A stretch of DNA of 64,000 nt from Actinospineispora spinosispora DSM 44797. GTDB lineage: Bacteria > Actinomycetota > Actinomycetes > Mycobacteriales > Pseudonocardiaceae. The notes beneath the pieces are model-generated. The model saw nothing but the letters and a program-made list of their open reading frames with translations. It was not told the origin of the DNA and ran no database searches. Positions 45,314 through 55,565 of the stretch are shown in pieces (position 1 is the first letter of the stretch; each line of letters starts with the position of its first letter). The DNA lies in assembly GCF_000429025.1 (NCBI RefSeq), contig NZ_KE386835.1:547634-611633 (forward strand), written 5' to 3'. The translations under genes and the position numbers were made by a program.

Positions 45314-46581
45314 ATGAGCCGCGCACAACCCGACACTGATGTCGACCTTTCGGACCTGGACGGATTCTGGACTCGGCCGATCGAGGAGCGGCACGCCGTG
45401 TTCAACGCACTGCGTGACCAGCCCGGTCTGCCGTTCTTCGCCGAGCGGGAGATCAACCGCGCGATCCCGGCCGGCCCCGGCTACTACGCCCTGACCAGGC
45501 TGGACGACATCGCGGAAGCGAGCCGCAGGCCGAAGCTGTTCACCTCGGGGCAGGGCGCGACGAACATCGCGGACCTGCCGAAGGAGTTCCTGGAGTTCTA
45601 CGGCTCCATGATCAATATGGACGATCCGAGGCACAGCAGGCTGCGCCGCATCGTGTCGCGGGGGTTCACACCGCGACGGCTGGACGCGCTCACCGAGAAC
45701 GTCGGCCGGGTGGCGAGCACCATCGTGGACGACATCATCGACGCCGGTGAGTGCGAGGCGGTGCGGTCGATCTCGGCGCGGCTGCCGCTGACCATCGTGT
45801 GCGACATGATGGGCATTCCGGAGAGCCAGCACGACTTCGTGTTCGACCGGACGAACGTGATCCTCGGCGCGACCGACCCGGAGTACGTCCCGGAGGGCAC
45901 GGACATCTTCACCGCGCTGCTGCAGGCCGGTGGTGATCTGACGAACCTGGTCCGTGAGCTGGCCGCACTGCGCGCCGAGAACCCGACCGATGATCTGATC
46001 TCGGCGCTCATCAACGCGGAGATCGACGGGGAGTCGTTGACCCCGGACGAGCTCGCCTCGTTCTTCATCCTGCTCGTGGTGGCCGGCAACGAGACGACGA
46101 GGACGGCGATCAGCTGGGGCATCACCGCGCTGACCCGGTACCCGGAGCAGCGGGAGCGCTGGCTCGCCGATCTGGACAAGGTCACCCCCACCGCGGTCGA
46201 GGAGATCGTCCGGTGGGCATCGCCGGTGATGTTCATGCGCCGCACGGTCGCCGAGGCCACCGCGCTGGGCGGCCAGGAGCTGAGCGCGGGCGACAAGGTG
46301 CTGCTGTTCTACTGGGCGGGCAACCGTGATCCGAAATACTTCCTCGAGCCCGAGAAGTTCGACGTGCTGCGCTCGCCGAACGCGCACATCGGCTTCGGCG
46401 GTCCCGGCCCGCACTTCTGTCTCGGCGCACACCTGGCGCGCAGGGAGATCAGCGTGATGTTCCGCGAGCTGCTCACCCGCATCCCGGACATCCACGCGAC
46501 CGCCGAGCCGGTCCGCCTGAAGTCGTCGTTCATCAACGGCATCAAACATCTGCCCGTTGCGTTCACCCCCGGAGGTGCCCG

Positions 46582-46585
<4 letters not shown>
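45314..46585 (+). CDS. Cytochrome P450, CYP124/125-like
   Basis: This 423-residue heme monooxygenase has the I-helix oxygen-activation motif VVAGNETTR, the K-helix EEIVRW, and the heme loop FGGPGPHFCLGAHLAR with ligand C369. MDDPRHSRLRRIVSRGFTPR, VAGNETTR and NGIKH resemble mycobacterial CYP124/CYP125, which hydroxylate methyl-branched lipids and sterol side chains; that substrate is inference. No ferredoxin or reductase is nearby. The ATG at 45314 follows the 622 bp element; a longer frame through the element is spurious. Its stop overlaps the ligase start by four bases. Confidence 0.92.
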
Positions 46586-48216
<1,631 letters not shown>

Positions 48217-48296
48217 CGACACGCCCGCATGCCACGATTCAGGTGGCAGCATGAGCCCTTCAGGGTTCCTTCCACTCAATTCAGGGCGGCTTGCAT

Positions 48297-48974
48297 ATGG
48301 CTCTCGACCGGACGGGTACGCCGGACGCCTCCGACTCCGACGGCGGGCCACAGCCCGCCGCCGGAGTGCCGGAGAAGCCGGCGTACGGCGACGAGTCGCG
48401 GGGTGACCCGACGTCGTTCGGCGAGCAGGCGACGACTCTCATGCCGCCCCTGCCGCCCGCTCCGGCCATGCCGAAGCCGCCGACTCCCGAGGAAGAGGAA
48501 GCGACCGCTCGGTCCAATAAGCGGCTGACCTGGGTCCTGTCCGGCGCGGTCGTGCTGGTCGGCATCCTGCTGTTCAGCGTGCTGGGCAACGGCAGCGACA
48601 GCTCCGCGGTGCCGATCGTGCAGGCGCCGCTGGACACCGCGGCGTCGCAGGCCTCCGACCTGCCCACGACCAGCGCGGCGCCGCCGACCACCTCGGCGCT
48701 ACCCACGACCAGCGTCGCTCCACCGCCTCCTCCGCCGCCCACCAGCGTCTACGTGCCGCCGCCCCCGCCGAGGACGACCTACCGGCCGACCCCGAGGACG
48801 ACGCCGCCACGCACCACCCGGACGACTCCGCGCACGACACGTTCGGAGCCGAAGACCACACGGCGCAGCAGCTCGAACGACGACGACAAAGACAAGGAAA
48901 AGGACAACAAGCGCAGCTCGAACCCCTACGACTACCCGGACAGCTCGGGTGGCAGCCGGGGTCTCGGCCTCTAG
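48297..48974 (+). CDS. Single-pass membrane protein with Thr/Pro-rich outer tail
   Basis: The 225-residue protein has a cytosolic N-terminus of about 75 residues, one membrane helix (RLTWVLSGAVVLVGILLFSV at about 78-98), and an outer part of Thr/Pro/Arg repeats (PPTTS, PPPPPPT, RTTPRTTR) ending in a charged Asp/Lys stretch. Such tails often cross or bind the cell wall and may be O-mannosylated. The ATG at 48297 lies after AGGGCGG. No catalytic domain is seen; function unknown. The next gene, tenA, starts 25 bases later. Confidence 0.7.
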   Translation: MALDRTGTPDASDSDGGPQPAAGVPEKPAYGDESRGDPTSFGEQATTLMPPLPPAPAMPKPPTPEEEEATARSNKRLTWVLSGAVVLVGILLFSVLGNGSDSSAVPIVQAPLDTAASQASDLPTTSAAPPTTSALPTTSVAPPPPPPPTSVYVPPPPPRTTYRPTPRTTPPRTTRTTPRTTRSEPKTTRRSSSNDDDKDKEKDNKRSSNPYDYPDSSGGSRGLGL

Positions 48975-48999
48975 CGCCACTTGCGGCTACCGTGCCGGT

Positions 49000-49668
49000 A
49001 TGGCGGATTCCGAGAAGCTGACCGGCCGGCTGTGGTCGGCGATCGAGCACATCTATGACGGCGTACTGAGCCACCCGTTCGTCAGTGGGCTCACCGACGG
49101 CACGCTGCCGGCCGAGTCGTTCCGGCACTACATCGAGCAGGACACGCACTACCTGCGCGGTTACGCCCGTGCCCTGTCTGTGTGCGCCGCGAAGGCGCCG
49201 ACCGAGCGGGACACGGTGATGTTCGCCGAGCACGCCGCCGGTGCAATCGCCGCCGAGCAGGACATGCACGCCGAGCTGATGGCCGAGCTGGGCGCCCCCT
49301 TCGACCAGGACGCGCCGGTAGCACCCACGACCCAGGCCTACAGCAGCTACCTGCTGGCGACGGTCTACGGCGGGTCGTTCGCCGAAGGCGTCGGCGCGGT
49401 GCTGCCCTGCTACTGGATCTACGCGCGCGTCGGCGAGGAGCTGCTCACCCGGTCGTCGCCGAACCCGCTGTACGCGCGGTGGATCGCGATGTACGGCGGC
49501 GAGGAGTTCCAGAAGGTCGTCGACGACGTGCTGGCCTTGACCGACCGGATCGGGACGACACTGTCCGAGACCGAGACCCGGCGGGTCGTGGACCACTTCG
49601 TGACGACGTCCCGCTACGAGTGGATGTTCTGGGACGCGGCGTTCCGCCGGGAGGTCTGGCCGATCTGA
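49000..49668 (+). CDS. tenA: TenA-family thiaminase II / aminopyrimidine aminohydrolase
   Basis: TenA salvages the pyrimidine part of degraded thiamine. The 222-residue helical protein has the catalytic cysteine C137 in AVLPCYWIYARVGEEL, the YIEQDTHYLRGYARAL helix and the C-terminal SRYEWMFWDAAFR with the conserved Glu. No other thiamine genes and no TPP riboswitch are seen in the short gap upstream. It may be co-transcribed with the membrane protein before it. Confidence 0.9.
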   Translation: MADSEKLTGRLWSAIEHIYDGVLSHPFVSGLTDGTLPAESFRHYIEQDTHYLRGYARALSVCAAKAPTERDTVMFAEHAAGAIAAEQDMHAELMAELGAPFDQDAPVAPTTQAYSSYLLATVYGGSFAEGVGAVLPCYWIYARVGEELLTRSSPNPLYARWIAMYGGEEFQKVVDDVLALTDRIGTTLSETETRRVVDHFVTTSRYEWMFWDAAFRREVWPI

Positions 49669-49739
49669 GGCTGGCGCGCCCGGAGCCGACAGACGTACAG
49701 TGTACGTATCTGGTTCCCGATCGACCTCGGAGGACGATC

Positions 49740-51053
49740 ATGCAGCTTCCGGACACAGCGCGGTGGGCGTTGACGCACGGGCTGATCCGGCTCGTGATGA
49801 AGCGTGAAGCTCGCAAGGGCAACACCAACACCCGGTTCCTGACCGACCGCGCCATCCAGCTCAACCCGTACCCGCACTACGAAGAACTGCGCACCGACAA
49901 GCCGTTCGCCGCCGGTCTGGCGGGCAAGCTCACGGTGCAGCACGCCACGGCCACCGAGGTGCTGCGCGCCGAGAGTTTCGGCACCGCGTCGTTCGGCGGT
50001 GCGCCCCGGCCGATCCGGCGACTGCTCGCGGCGTCGGCCTCCGGTGCCGCGCGCAGCGTCATCGAGCCGCCGTCGATGCTGGCCGTCGACCCGCCCAACC
50101 ACAGCCGCTATCGCAAGCTCGTGACCCGGGCGTTCACCGCCAGGGCGGTCAAGGCGCTGCGGGACCGCACCGAGGAGGTCGCGGTCGAGCTGCTGGACGA
50201 GATCGAGCGACGCGGCGTGCGCGAGCCGGTCGACCTGGTCCGGATGTACGCCTCGCAGCTGCCGGTCATCGTGATCTGCGAGATCCTCGGCGCGCCCATC
50301 GCGATGAAGGACCAGTTCCTCACCTGGGGTGACGGCGCGGCCGCGTCGTTGGACCCCGGAATGAGCCGTCAGCAGTTCCTGGAGGCCCAGCGCGGCATCG
50401 ACGCGCTGCTGGACTGGATGCGCGGGCACTTCGAGACGCTGCGCCGCAATCCCGGCCAGGACATCCTGTCCGACCTGGTGACCTCGACCGACACCGACGG
50501 CGAACGGCTGAGCGAGACCGAGCTGCTGTCCACGTCGCTGCTCGTGCTCGCTGCGGGTTTCGAGACGACGGTCAACCTGATCGGCAACGGCATCGCGCTG
50601 CTGCAGGAGCACCCCGCGCAGCGTGCGCTGCTCGCCGAGGACCCGTCGCTGTGGCCGAACGCGGTCGACGAGATGCTGCGCATCGACTCGCCCGTGCAGC
50701 GCACCGCCCGCCGGGCGCTGCGCGACACCGAGATCGCCGGTGTTCCGGTGAGCCAGGAGGAGCTGGTCGTGGTCCTGCTGGGCGCGGCCAACCGGGATCC
50801 GAAGGTGTTCGACGACCCGCACACGTTCGACGTCACGCGACCGAACGCCGGCAAGCACCTCGCGTTCTCCAGCGGCATCCACTACTGCCTGGGCGCCGCG
50901 CTGGCGAAGATGGAGGGTGAGGTCGCGCTGCGTGCCCTCTACACGCGCTATCCGGACCTGACGCTGGTCGGCACGCCGCACCGGCGGCCCACGTCCAACC
51001 TGCGCGGCTTCGACCGGATGTCCGCCGCGCTGGTGCCGGCTCCGGTCGCCTGA
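49740..51053 (+). CDS. Cytochrome P450
   Basis: The 437-residue P450 has an I-helix LAAGFETTVNLIG, an ExxR motif in DEMLRIDSPVQRTARRAL, and a heme loop FSSGIHYCLGAALAKMEG with ligand C383; the usual Phe/Gly spacing is slightly altered (FSSGIHYC). GGAGGACG precedes the ATG. Its N-terminal 60 residues (RLVMKREARKGNTNTRFL) are basic and uncommon. The substrate is unknown. It lies 71 bp after tenA and may be a separate unit, ending at a palindrome shared with the convergent cupin gene. Confidence 0.9.
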   Translation: MQLPDTARWALTHGLIRLVMKREARKGNTNTRFLTDRAIQLNPYPHYEELRTDKPFAAGLAGKLTVQHATATEVLRAESFGTASFGGAPRPIRRLLAASASGAARSVIEPPSMLAVDPPNHSRYRKLVTRAFTARAVKALRDRTEEVAVELLDEIERRGVREPVDLVRMYASQLPVIVICEILGAPIAMKDQFLTWGDGAAASLDPGMSRQQFLEAQRGIDALLDWMRGHFETLRRNPGQDILSDLVTSTDTDGERLSETELLSTSLLVLAAGFETTVNLIGNGIALLQEHPAQRALLAEDPSLWPNAVDEMLRIDSPVQRTARRALRDTEIAGVPVSQEELVVVLLGAANRDPKVFDDPHTFDVTRPNAGKHLAFSSGIHYCLGAALAKMEGEVALRALYTRYPDLTLVGTPHRRPTSNLRGFDRMSAALVPAPVA

Positions 51054-51057
51054 CCCC

Positions 51058-51097
51058 GTGAGTGGCGCGGCCTCCTATGACCGGCCGCGCCACTCAC
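51058..51097. terminator. CGTGAGTG palindrome between the P450 and cupin genes
   Basis: Perfect 15-base arms GTGAGTGGCGCGGCC and GGCCGCGCCACTCAC flank TCCTATGACC. The cupin stop codon (51094-51096) lies within the right arm. It is a simple family member acting as a probable two-way terminator. Confidence 0.8.
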
Positions 51098-51483
51098 AGC
51101 CGGTGGCCGGTGGTGCTGTCCACGTGGTCCGGGATGTCGTCGTGGCGGTCGCCCGTACTGGACGTGCCGGACGGCTCGAACATGAGGATCGAGGCACCGG
51201 TCGAGGACGGCTTGTGCTCGGTGCCCTTCGGCACGACGAACGTGTCGCCCTGGCGAAGCACCACGTGCGTCTCGGTCCCGTCCGCGTCGCGCATCGCCAC
51301 GGTGAACTCGCCGTCGAGCACGAGGAAGAACTCGTCGGTGTCCTCGTGCACGTGCCAGACGTGCTCGCCGAGGGTGTGCGCGATCCGCACGTCGTAGTCG
51401 TTCATCCGCGCGACGATCCGAGGGCTGTACACCGCGTCGAACGAGGCGAGCGCGGCGGTCAGGTTCACAGGTGCACTGGTCAT
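51094..51483 (-). CDS. Cupin-domain protein
   Basis: This 129-residue single-domain cupin has metal-site motif GEHVWHVHEDTDEFFLVLDG, followed by the second cupin motif GDTFVVPKGTEHKPSS. The His/His/Glu and later His residues can hold a metal. It could be an isomerase, dioxygenase or sugar/ligand sensor; the sequence does not decide. The ATG at 51483 is chosen since the family begins here; a longer frame to 51888 overlaps the TetR gene. It lies 80 bp after the TetR gene in the same direction. Confidence 0.8.
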   Translation of the reverse strand: MTSAPVNLTAALASFDAVYSPRIVARMNDYDVRIAHTLGEHVWHVHEDTDEFFLVLDGEFTVAMRDADGTETHVVLRQGDTFVVPKGTEHKPSSTGASILMFEPSGTSSTGDRHDDIPDHVDSTTGHRL

Positions 51484-51563
51484 GCCCTCGATCCTCACCG
51501 TAGGAAGCCCGCCGGTCTTGTACGTTCGTGCCCGATTCGCCGCACCCGGAGCAGCCGCCCGAG

Positions 51564-52187
51564 CTAGCTCGGGGCGTAGGCCCGCAGGAACGTCGTGACC
51601 GCCGCTCGCGTCACCAGGCGCAGCTCCGCATCGGGCACCGGGCGGGTGCCCAAACGGGAACGCCGGTCCATCGACCCGGTCAGCAGCGAGGCCAGCTGTT
51701 CGGCGGCCAGGACCGGATCGGTCATCCGCAGCCTTCCGGCGACCGTCAGGCGAGACAGCCGGTCGGCCAGCGCATCGATGACCTTGTCCGCCGCGCCGAC
51801 CTGGACGATGTCGATCAGCCAGGGAAACTGGTGGACCTCGGCGGAGAGCAGCCGGCGCATCGCCATGGAGCGGTCGTCGCGGAAGCACCGCAACAGCTGG
51901 TAGCCGACGTCCCGCAGGGTCTCGCTCAGCTCGCCGTCATCGGTGAGCCGAGCCAGCACCTCGGTGTTCTCGGCCAGCGCCCGATCCGCCTGCGCCGCGA
52001 CCGCCTGGTGCAGCAGGGTCTCCTTGTCGCCGAAGTGGCTGTACACCGTCGCCTTGGCGACACCCGCCTCGGCGGCGATGACGTCGATCGCGGCGAGCGC
52101 GTACCCCTCGCGTGCGAACACCACGAAGGCCGCGTCCAGGATCGCCTGCCGCTTGTCGATACGCCCCCGACGAGCGACCCCAGCCAT
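51564..52187 (-). CDS. TetR/AcrR family transcriptional regulator
   Basis: The 207-residue protein has the HTH ILDAAFVVFAREGYALAAID with AKATVYSHFGDKETLL, and a C-terminal AefR/TetR_C-like helical domain. It is divergent from the DUF1330 gene, with palindromes in the shared 96-base promoter space, so it probably represses itself and that gene. The ligand is unknown. Confidence 0.88.
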   Translation of the reverse strand: MAGVARRGRIDKRQAILDAAFVVFAREGYALAAIDVIAAEAGVAKATVYSHFGDKETLLHQAVAAQADRALAENTEVLARLTDDGELSETLRDVGYQLLRCFRDDRSMAMRRLLSAEVHQFPWLIDIVQVGAADKVIDALADRLSRLTVAGRLRMTDPVLAAEQLASLLTGSMDRRSRLGTRPVPDAELRLVTRAAVTTFLRAYAPS

Positions 52188-52203
52188 GGCAGAAGCATAC
52201 TCG

Positions 52204-52251
52204 CCGGTCTATTTTGCTAGTCGTACTAGACTGACCAAGAAACCAGACCGG
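52204..52251. promoter_or_regulatory. Candidate TetR operator
   Basis: CTAGT-CGT-ACTAG (52217-52229) lies between the divergent TetR and DUF1330 genes and is enclosed by perfect CCGGTCT/AGACCGG arms at 52204 and 52245. The AT-richer centre could also contain the TetR gene's -10. The palindrome is clear; its role is inferred from position. Confidence 0.5.
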
Positions 52252-52283
52252 TGAGTCTGGACACTGCGATCTGGAGGCAGGAC

Positions 52284-52580
52284 ATGCCGGCTTACCTGAT
52301 GTCGACCGATCCCGAGTCGGGCTACAACGACCTCGACGCGATGGCCGGCTACGGCGCGACCGTCCCGGGAATCGTCGAGTCGTTCGGCGGCAGGTACCTT
52401 CTGCGCCGCAGCCAGACCCGAGCGCTGGAAGGCAGCTGGGAGCCCGGCGACATGGTCCTCATCGAGTTCCCCTCGATGACCGAGCTGCGAGCGTTCTACG
52501 AGTCCGAGCAGTACCGCCCGTGGCTGGAGCTGCGTCAGCGGGCGGGCCGCACGAACATCGTCATCACCGAAGCGGCCTAG
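52284..52580 (+). CDS. DUF1330 family protein
   Basis: The 98-residue alpha/beta-barrel dimer protein has the DUF1330 pattern (MPAYLMSTDPESGYNDL, FGGRYLLRRSQTRALEG, WEPGDMVLIEFPSMTELRAF, EQYRPWLELRQRA). The biochemical role of the family is not established. GGAGG seven bases before the ATG at 52284 favours this start over a GTG at 52251. Its stop overlaps that of the convergent SDR gene within a CTAG. Confidence 0.85.
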   Translation: MPAYLMSTDPESGYNDLDAMAGYGATVPGIVESFGGRYLLRRSQTRALEGSWEPGDMVLIEFPSMTELRAFYESEQYRPWLELRQRAGRTNIVITEAA

Positions 52581-53407
52581 GCGTCGAACGCGGTGGCCCG
52601 GGAGACGTGTTCCCAGGCCGTCAGGTCCGAGCCGCGCCCGGCCAGCTCGGTACGGATGCCGTCCACCGCGTCCGCACCCAGCGCCAGACGCAGCGGCGGG
52701 TCGTCGGAGTCGAGAGCGGTGAGGATCGCGGCCGCCGCCTTCACCGGGTCGCCCGCTTGCTCGCCGTCGCCGGTGGTGACGTACTGCCTGATCGGACCGA
52801 CCGTGTCGGCGTACTCGGGCATCTCGGCCGACAGGTACGCCGCGCCGGGATTGAACAGACCGGTGCGGAAGGCGCCCGGCTCGACGATCAGGAACCGCAC
52901 GCCGAAGTCGACCTCCTGCGCGAGGGACTGGGTCAGACCCTCCAGCGCGAACTTGGTCGCGCAGTACGCGCCGAAGCCGGACGAGGTGGTCTGCCCGCCG
53001 ACACTGGACATCTGGACGACCGCGCCTCCCCCGGCGCGCCGCATGTGCGGCAGCACCGCCTTGGTGAGCGCGGCCGGGCCGAAGAAGTGCAGGTCGAACA
53101 GGTAACGCAGCTCCTCGGAGGTGGTCTCCTCCAGCGCCCCCACCTGGGTGCGCCCGGCGTTGTTGACCAGCACGTCGATGCGCCCGTGCCGTGCCACGAC
53201 CTCGTCGACGACCGACGGCGCATCCGGCGAGGTCACGTCGAGCCGGATCGAGTCGACCCTGCCGGGGTACGCATCGGCCAGGTCGTCCAGCGCGCCGGCG
53301 CGGCGGGCCGCACCGACCACCGTGTCCCCCGCGCCGAGCGCCGCCTCCGCGATGGCCCGGCCCAAGCCGCTGCTGGCACCGGTGACCAACCAGATCCGCT
53401 CCGCCAT
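52577..53407 (-). CDS. Short-chain dehydrogenase/reductase
   Basis: This NAD(P)-dependent oxidoreductase of 276 residues has the cofactor motif TGASSGLG (9-16), NNAG (82-85), the catalytic Ser in MSSVGG and Y148-x-x-x-K152 in AYCATKF. Arg in GAARRAG after strand 2 suggests NADP(H). It is last of three coupled minus-strand genes: the preceding YvlD-like gene ends one base before its ATG. The substrate is unknown. Confidence 0.92.
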   Translation of the reverse strand: MAERIWLVTGASSGLGRAIAEAALGAGDTVVGAARRAGALDDLADAYPGRVDSIRLDVTSPDAPSVVDEVVARHGRIDVLVNNAGRTQVGALEETTSEELRYLFDLHFFGPAALTKAVLPHMRRAGGGAVVQMSSVGGQTTSSGFGAYCATKFALEGLTQSLAQEVDFGVRFLIVEPGAFRTGLFNPGAAYLSAEMPEYADTVGPIRQYVTTGDGEQAGDPVKAAAAILTALDSDDPPLRLALGADAVDGIRTELAGRGSDLTAWEHVSRATAFDA

Positions 53408-53408
53408 G

Positions 53409-53807
53409 TCAGCCGAGCCCGCCCTTCTGGTCGAACCGGTCCGGGATGACCAGGTGCAGGATGAATCCGACGATCGCCATCACGATCGCACCGAAGAACG
53501 CCGCGACGAAGCCACTCACCTCGAACGGCAGCCCGACCTGGTCGGCGATCCAGCCGACCAGCAGGAACAGCAGCGCGTTGACGATCAACCCGATCAGCCC
53601 GAGGGTCAGCAGGTAGAACGCACAGCCGATCGTCTTGATGACCGGCTTGATCACGGCGTTGACCAGGCCGAAGATGACCGCCACGAGCACCAGCGTGCCG
53701 ATCCAGGTGCCCTGGTCGGACCCGCCGACCGCGATGCCGGGGATCACCAGCGTGCAGACCCACAGCGCGATCGCGTTGACGACGACCTTGAGTACGAGCG
53801 CCAGCAT
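53409..53807 (-). CDS. YvlD/phage-holin-4-like membrane protein
   Basis: This 132-residue protein with four membrane helices begins MLALVLKVVVNAIALWVCTL and contains the LVNAVIKPVIKTIGCAFYLLTLGL pattern of the Phage_holin_4_2/YvlD family. Chromosomal members are not phage lysis genes and their role is unclear. The ATG at 53807 overlaps the preceding hydrolase stop as TGATG, so the two are coupled. Confidence 0.88.
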   Translation of the reverse strand: MLALVLKVVVNAIALWVCTLVIPGIAVGGSDQGTWIGTLVLVAVIFGLVNAVIKPVIKTIGCAFYLLTLGLIGLIVNALLFLLVGWIADQVGLPFEVSGFVAAFFGAIVMAIVGFILHLVIPDRFDQKGGLG

Positions 53808-55054
53808 CAGTCCACCACCGCCTGGTAGACCAGCGTGCGCAGCTGCGATCTGATCGGGTGCGTACTGGACGGCAGCAGCTGGGTGAAGAACAGCGCGGTC
53901 AGCTCCTCGGCGGGATCGACCCAGAACGCGGTGCTCGCCGCGCCACCCCAGGCGAACTCTCCGGGGCTGCTGAGCACCTTGCCCTCGGCCGCGTCGATGA
54001 CGACGGAGAATCCCAGACCGAACCCGGTGCCGAGCAGCGGGGATTCGGCGAACAGCGGGCGGCCGAACTCCTCCAGGTCGGCGCCGCCGGGCAGGTGGTT
54101 CTGCGTCATGTAGTCGACCGTGCGGCTGCCCAGCAGACGGGTGCCGTCCAGCTCGCCGCCGTTCAGCAGCATCTGGGTGAAGCGGTGGTAGTCGGCGGCG
54201 GTGGACACCAGGCCGCCACCACCGGACAGGCAGGTCGGCGGGGTCAGCACGGCGTCGCCCATCGCCTTGTTCCGGATGAACCGGCCGGTCTGCGGGTTCG
54301 GGCTGTACAGCGCGGCGAGCCGCTCGACGTTCTGTTCGGACACCGAGAAGGACGTGTCGGTCATGCCGAGCGGTTCGAGGATCCGCTGGGCGAAGAACTC
54401 GTCGAGAGACTGCCCGGAGGCGACCTCGACGACGCGGCCCAGCACGTCGGTCGAGACCGAGTAGTTCCATTCGGCGCTGGGCTGGAACGCCAGCGGCATG
54501 CCGGCCCACGCGTCGCAGGCGCCGGCGAGGTCGACCCCCTTGGGAACGCCCCACTCGTAGCCGTGCGCGCGGTAGATCGCGTCGGTCGGGTGTGTGTGGT
54601 GGAAGCCGTAGGTCAGGCCCGAGGTGTGGGTCAGCAGGTGCCAGACCCGCATCGGCTCGGTGATCGGCACGGTCACCGGCTTCATCGCCGAGCCCTTGAT
54701 GTACACCCGGCCAGCGCCGAACGCCGGGATGTAGCGGCTGACCGGGTCGTTCAGCTCGATCAGACCCTCTTCGACCAGCATCATCACCGCGACCGAGGTG
54801 ATCGGCTTGGTCATCGAGTAGATGCGCCACAGCGTGTCGGCCTGGACCGGCAGGTCGGCCTCGGCGTCACGCTGGCCGTGCATGCCGACGTGCGCGATCT
54901 TGCCGCCCCTGGTCACCACCGCCGACCAGCCGGCCAACCGGCCGTCCTCGACGTAACGCTGGAAGTGTCGGTCGATCCGGGACAGCCGATCGGCGTCCAG
55001 CCCGACCTCACTCGGATCGATCTCCGGTGTCAGCTCAGCCACGAATCCGGACAC
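53807..55054 (-). CDS. Serine hydrolase, class C beta-lactamase/esterase family
   Basis: The 415-residue protein is a penicillin-binding-fold hydrolase. The nucleophile motif SMTK (S80, K83 in WRIYSMTKPIT), HLLTHTSGLTYGF, the tyrosine of EWNYSVSTDVLG, and the WGGAASTAFWVDP loop match beta-lactamase-related esterases such as EstB. No signal peptide is seen, which favours an intracellular esterase over an antibiotic-resistance role. I use the GTG at 55054; a GTG at 55042 is also possible. It starts a three-gene operon with the YvlD-like and SDR genes. Confidence 0.85.
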   Translation of the reverse strand: MSGFVAELTPEIDPSEVGLDADRLSRIDRHFQRYVEDGRLAGWSAVVTRGGKIAHVGMHGQRDAEADLPVQADTLWRIYSMTKPITSVAVMMLVEEGLIELNDPVSRYIPAFGAGRVYIKGSAMKPVTVPITEPMRVWHLLTHTSGLTYGFHHTHPTDAIYRAHGYEWGVPKGVDLAGACDAWAGMPLAFQPSAEWNYSVSTDVLGRVVEVASGQSLDEFFAQRILEPLGMTDTSFSVSEQNVERLAALYSPNPQTGRFIRNKAMGDAVLTPPTCLSGGGGLVSTAADYHRFTQMLLNGGELDGTRLLGSRTVDYMTQNHLPGGADLEEFGRPLFAESPLLGTGFGLGFSVVIDAAEGKVLSSPGEFAWGGAASTAFWVDPAEELTALFFTQLLPSSTHPIRSQLRTLVYQAVVD

Positions 55055-55084
55055 TACATCCGCCAGGTGACAACGCGCTGAATT

Positions 55085-55099
55085 CACTCGGTCCGAGTG
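55085..55099. promoter_or_regulatory. Perfect palindrome in a divergent promoter
   Basis: CACTCGG-T-CCGAGTG lies between the divergent serine-hydrolase operon and the 133-residue gene, just upstream of a possible TAAGTT -10 (55103-55108) for the latter. Its place suggests an operator for an unidentified regulator. Confidence 0.4.
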
Positions 55100-55114
55100 C
55101 GCTAAGTTGCGGGC

Positions 55115-55516
55115 GTGGCGACCACATGGCTTGATCTCATCGGTTACGTCCGGGTGCGGTACGAGATCTTCCAGCAGACCGACCGGACCCTGCGCTTCCA
55201 CCTCCCTACGGAGGGCGACCGCACGCAACGGGTCGCGGTGCACCACCTGGATCCCGAGGGCACGTCGGACGAGTCCGGCTGGATCATGATCGAGTCCGCG
55301 ATCGCCAAGGCCGACGACGTCGACCTGCGTCGGCTGCTGGAGCTGGCCGGCAAGTCGGTCGTCGGTGGCGTGGTGATCGCCGACGGCGTCGCGCTGTTCC
55401 GGCACTCGGCCAGCCTGTCCGACATGTCGCTCGGCGGCTTCGACCAGCCGTTCCAGCTGGTCGTGAAGGGCGCGGACGCCCTCGAACACGAACTCACCGG
55501 CGAAGACCGTTTCTAA
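55115..55516 (+). CDS. Hypothetical protein, YbjN-like alpha/beta fold possible
   Basis: The 133-residue soluble protein begins VATTWLDLIGYVRVRYEIFQ and has no signal or membrane segment. The alternating pattern (TLRFHLPTEGDRTQRVAVHHL, then SGWIMIESAIA, then VVGGVVIADGVALFRHS) suggests a sensor or chaperone-like alpha/beta sandwich of the YbjN/CesT sort, but this is a weak guess. The GTG has little ribosome-binding sequence and a TAAGTT lies seven bases upstream, so translation may be leaderless. It ends directly at a perfect palindrome. Confidence 0.65.
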   Translation: MATTWLDLIGYVRVRYEIFQQTDRTLRFHLPTEGDRTQRVAVHHLDPEGTSDESGWIMIESAIAKADDVDLRRLLELAGKSVVGGVVIADGVALFRHSASLSDMSLGGFDQPFQLVVKGADALEHELTGEDRF

Positions 55517-55562
55517 CCCGTGAGTGGCGAGTGGTCCTATAGGACCACTCGCCACTCACGGG
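55517..55562. terminator. Perfect 46 bp CGTGAGTG palindrome between convergent genes
   Basis: CCCGTGAGTGGCGAGTGGTC continues into CTATAG and then its exact complement; there is no loop or mismatch. It begins one base after the stop of the 133-residue gene and ends four bases before the EamA stop. The GTGGTCCTATAG part is shared with nested copy 1 at 4570. Confidence 0.85.
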
Positions 55563-55565
55563 GTT

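Noticed and set aside
48975..48999. TPP riboswitch before tenA
   Set aside because: Only 25 bases separate tenA from the previous gene and no thi-box sequence is visible there.
53409..53807. Prophage remnant based on the holin-like gene
   Set aside because: The protein is of the chromosomal YvlD/holin-4 type, is translationally coupled to metabolic genes, and no phage structural, integrase or lysis genes are nearby.
53807..55054. Beta-lactamase as an antibiotic-resistance gene
   Set aside because: SxxK and related motifs are present, but there is no signal peptide and the pattern is nearer to cytosolic esterases of the family; resistance cannot be claimed.
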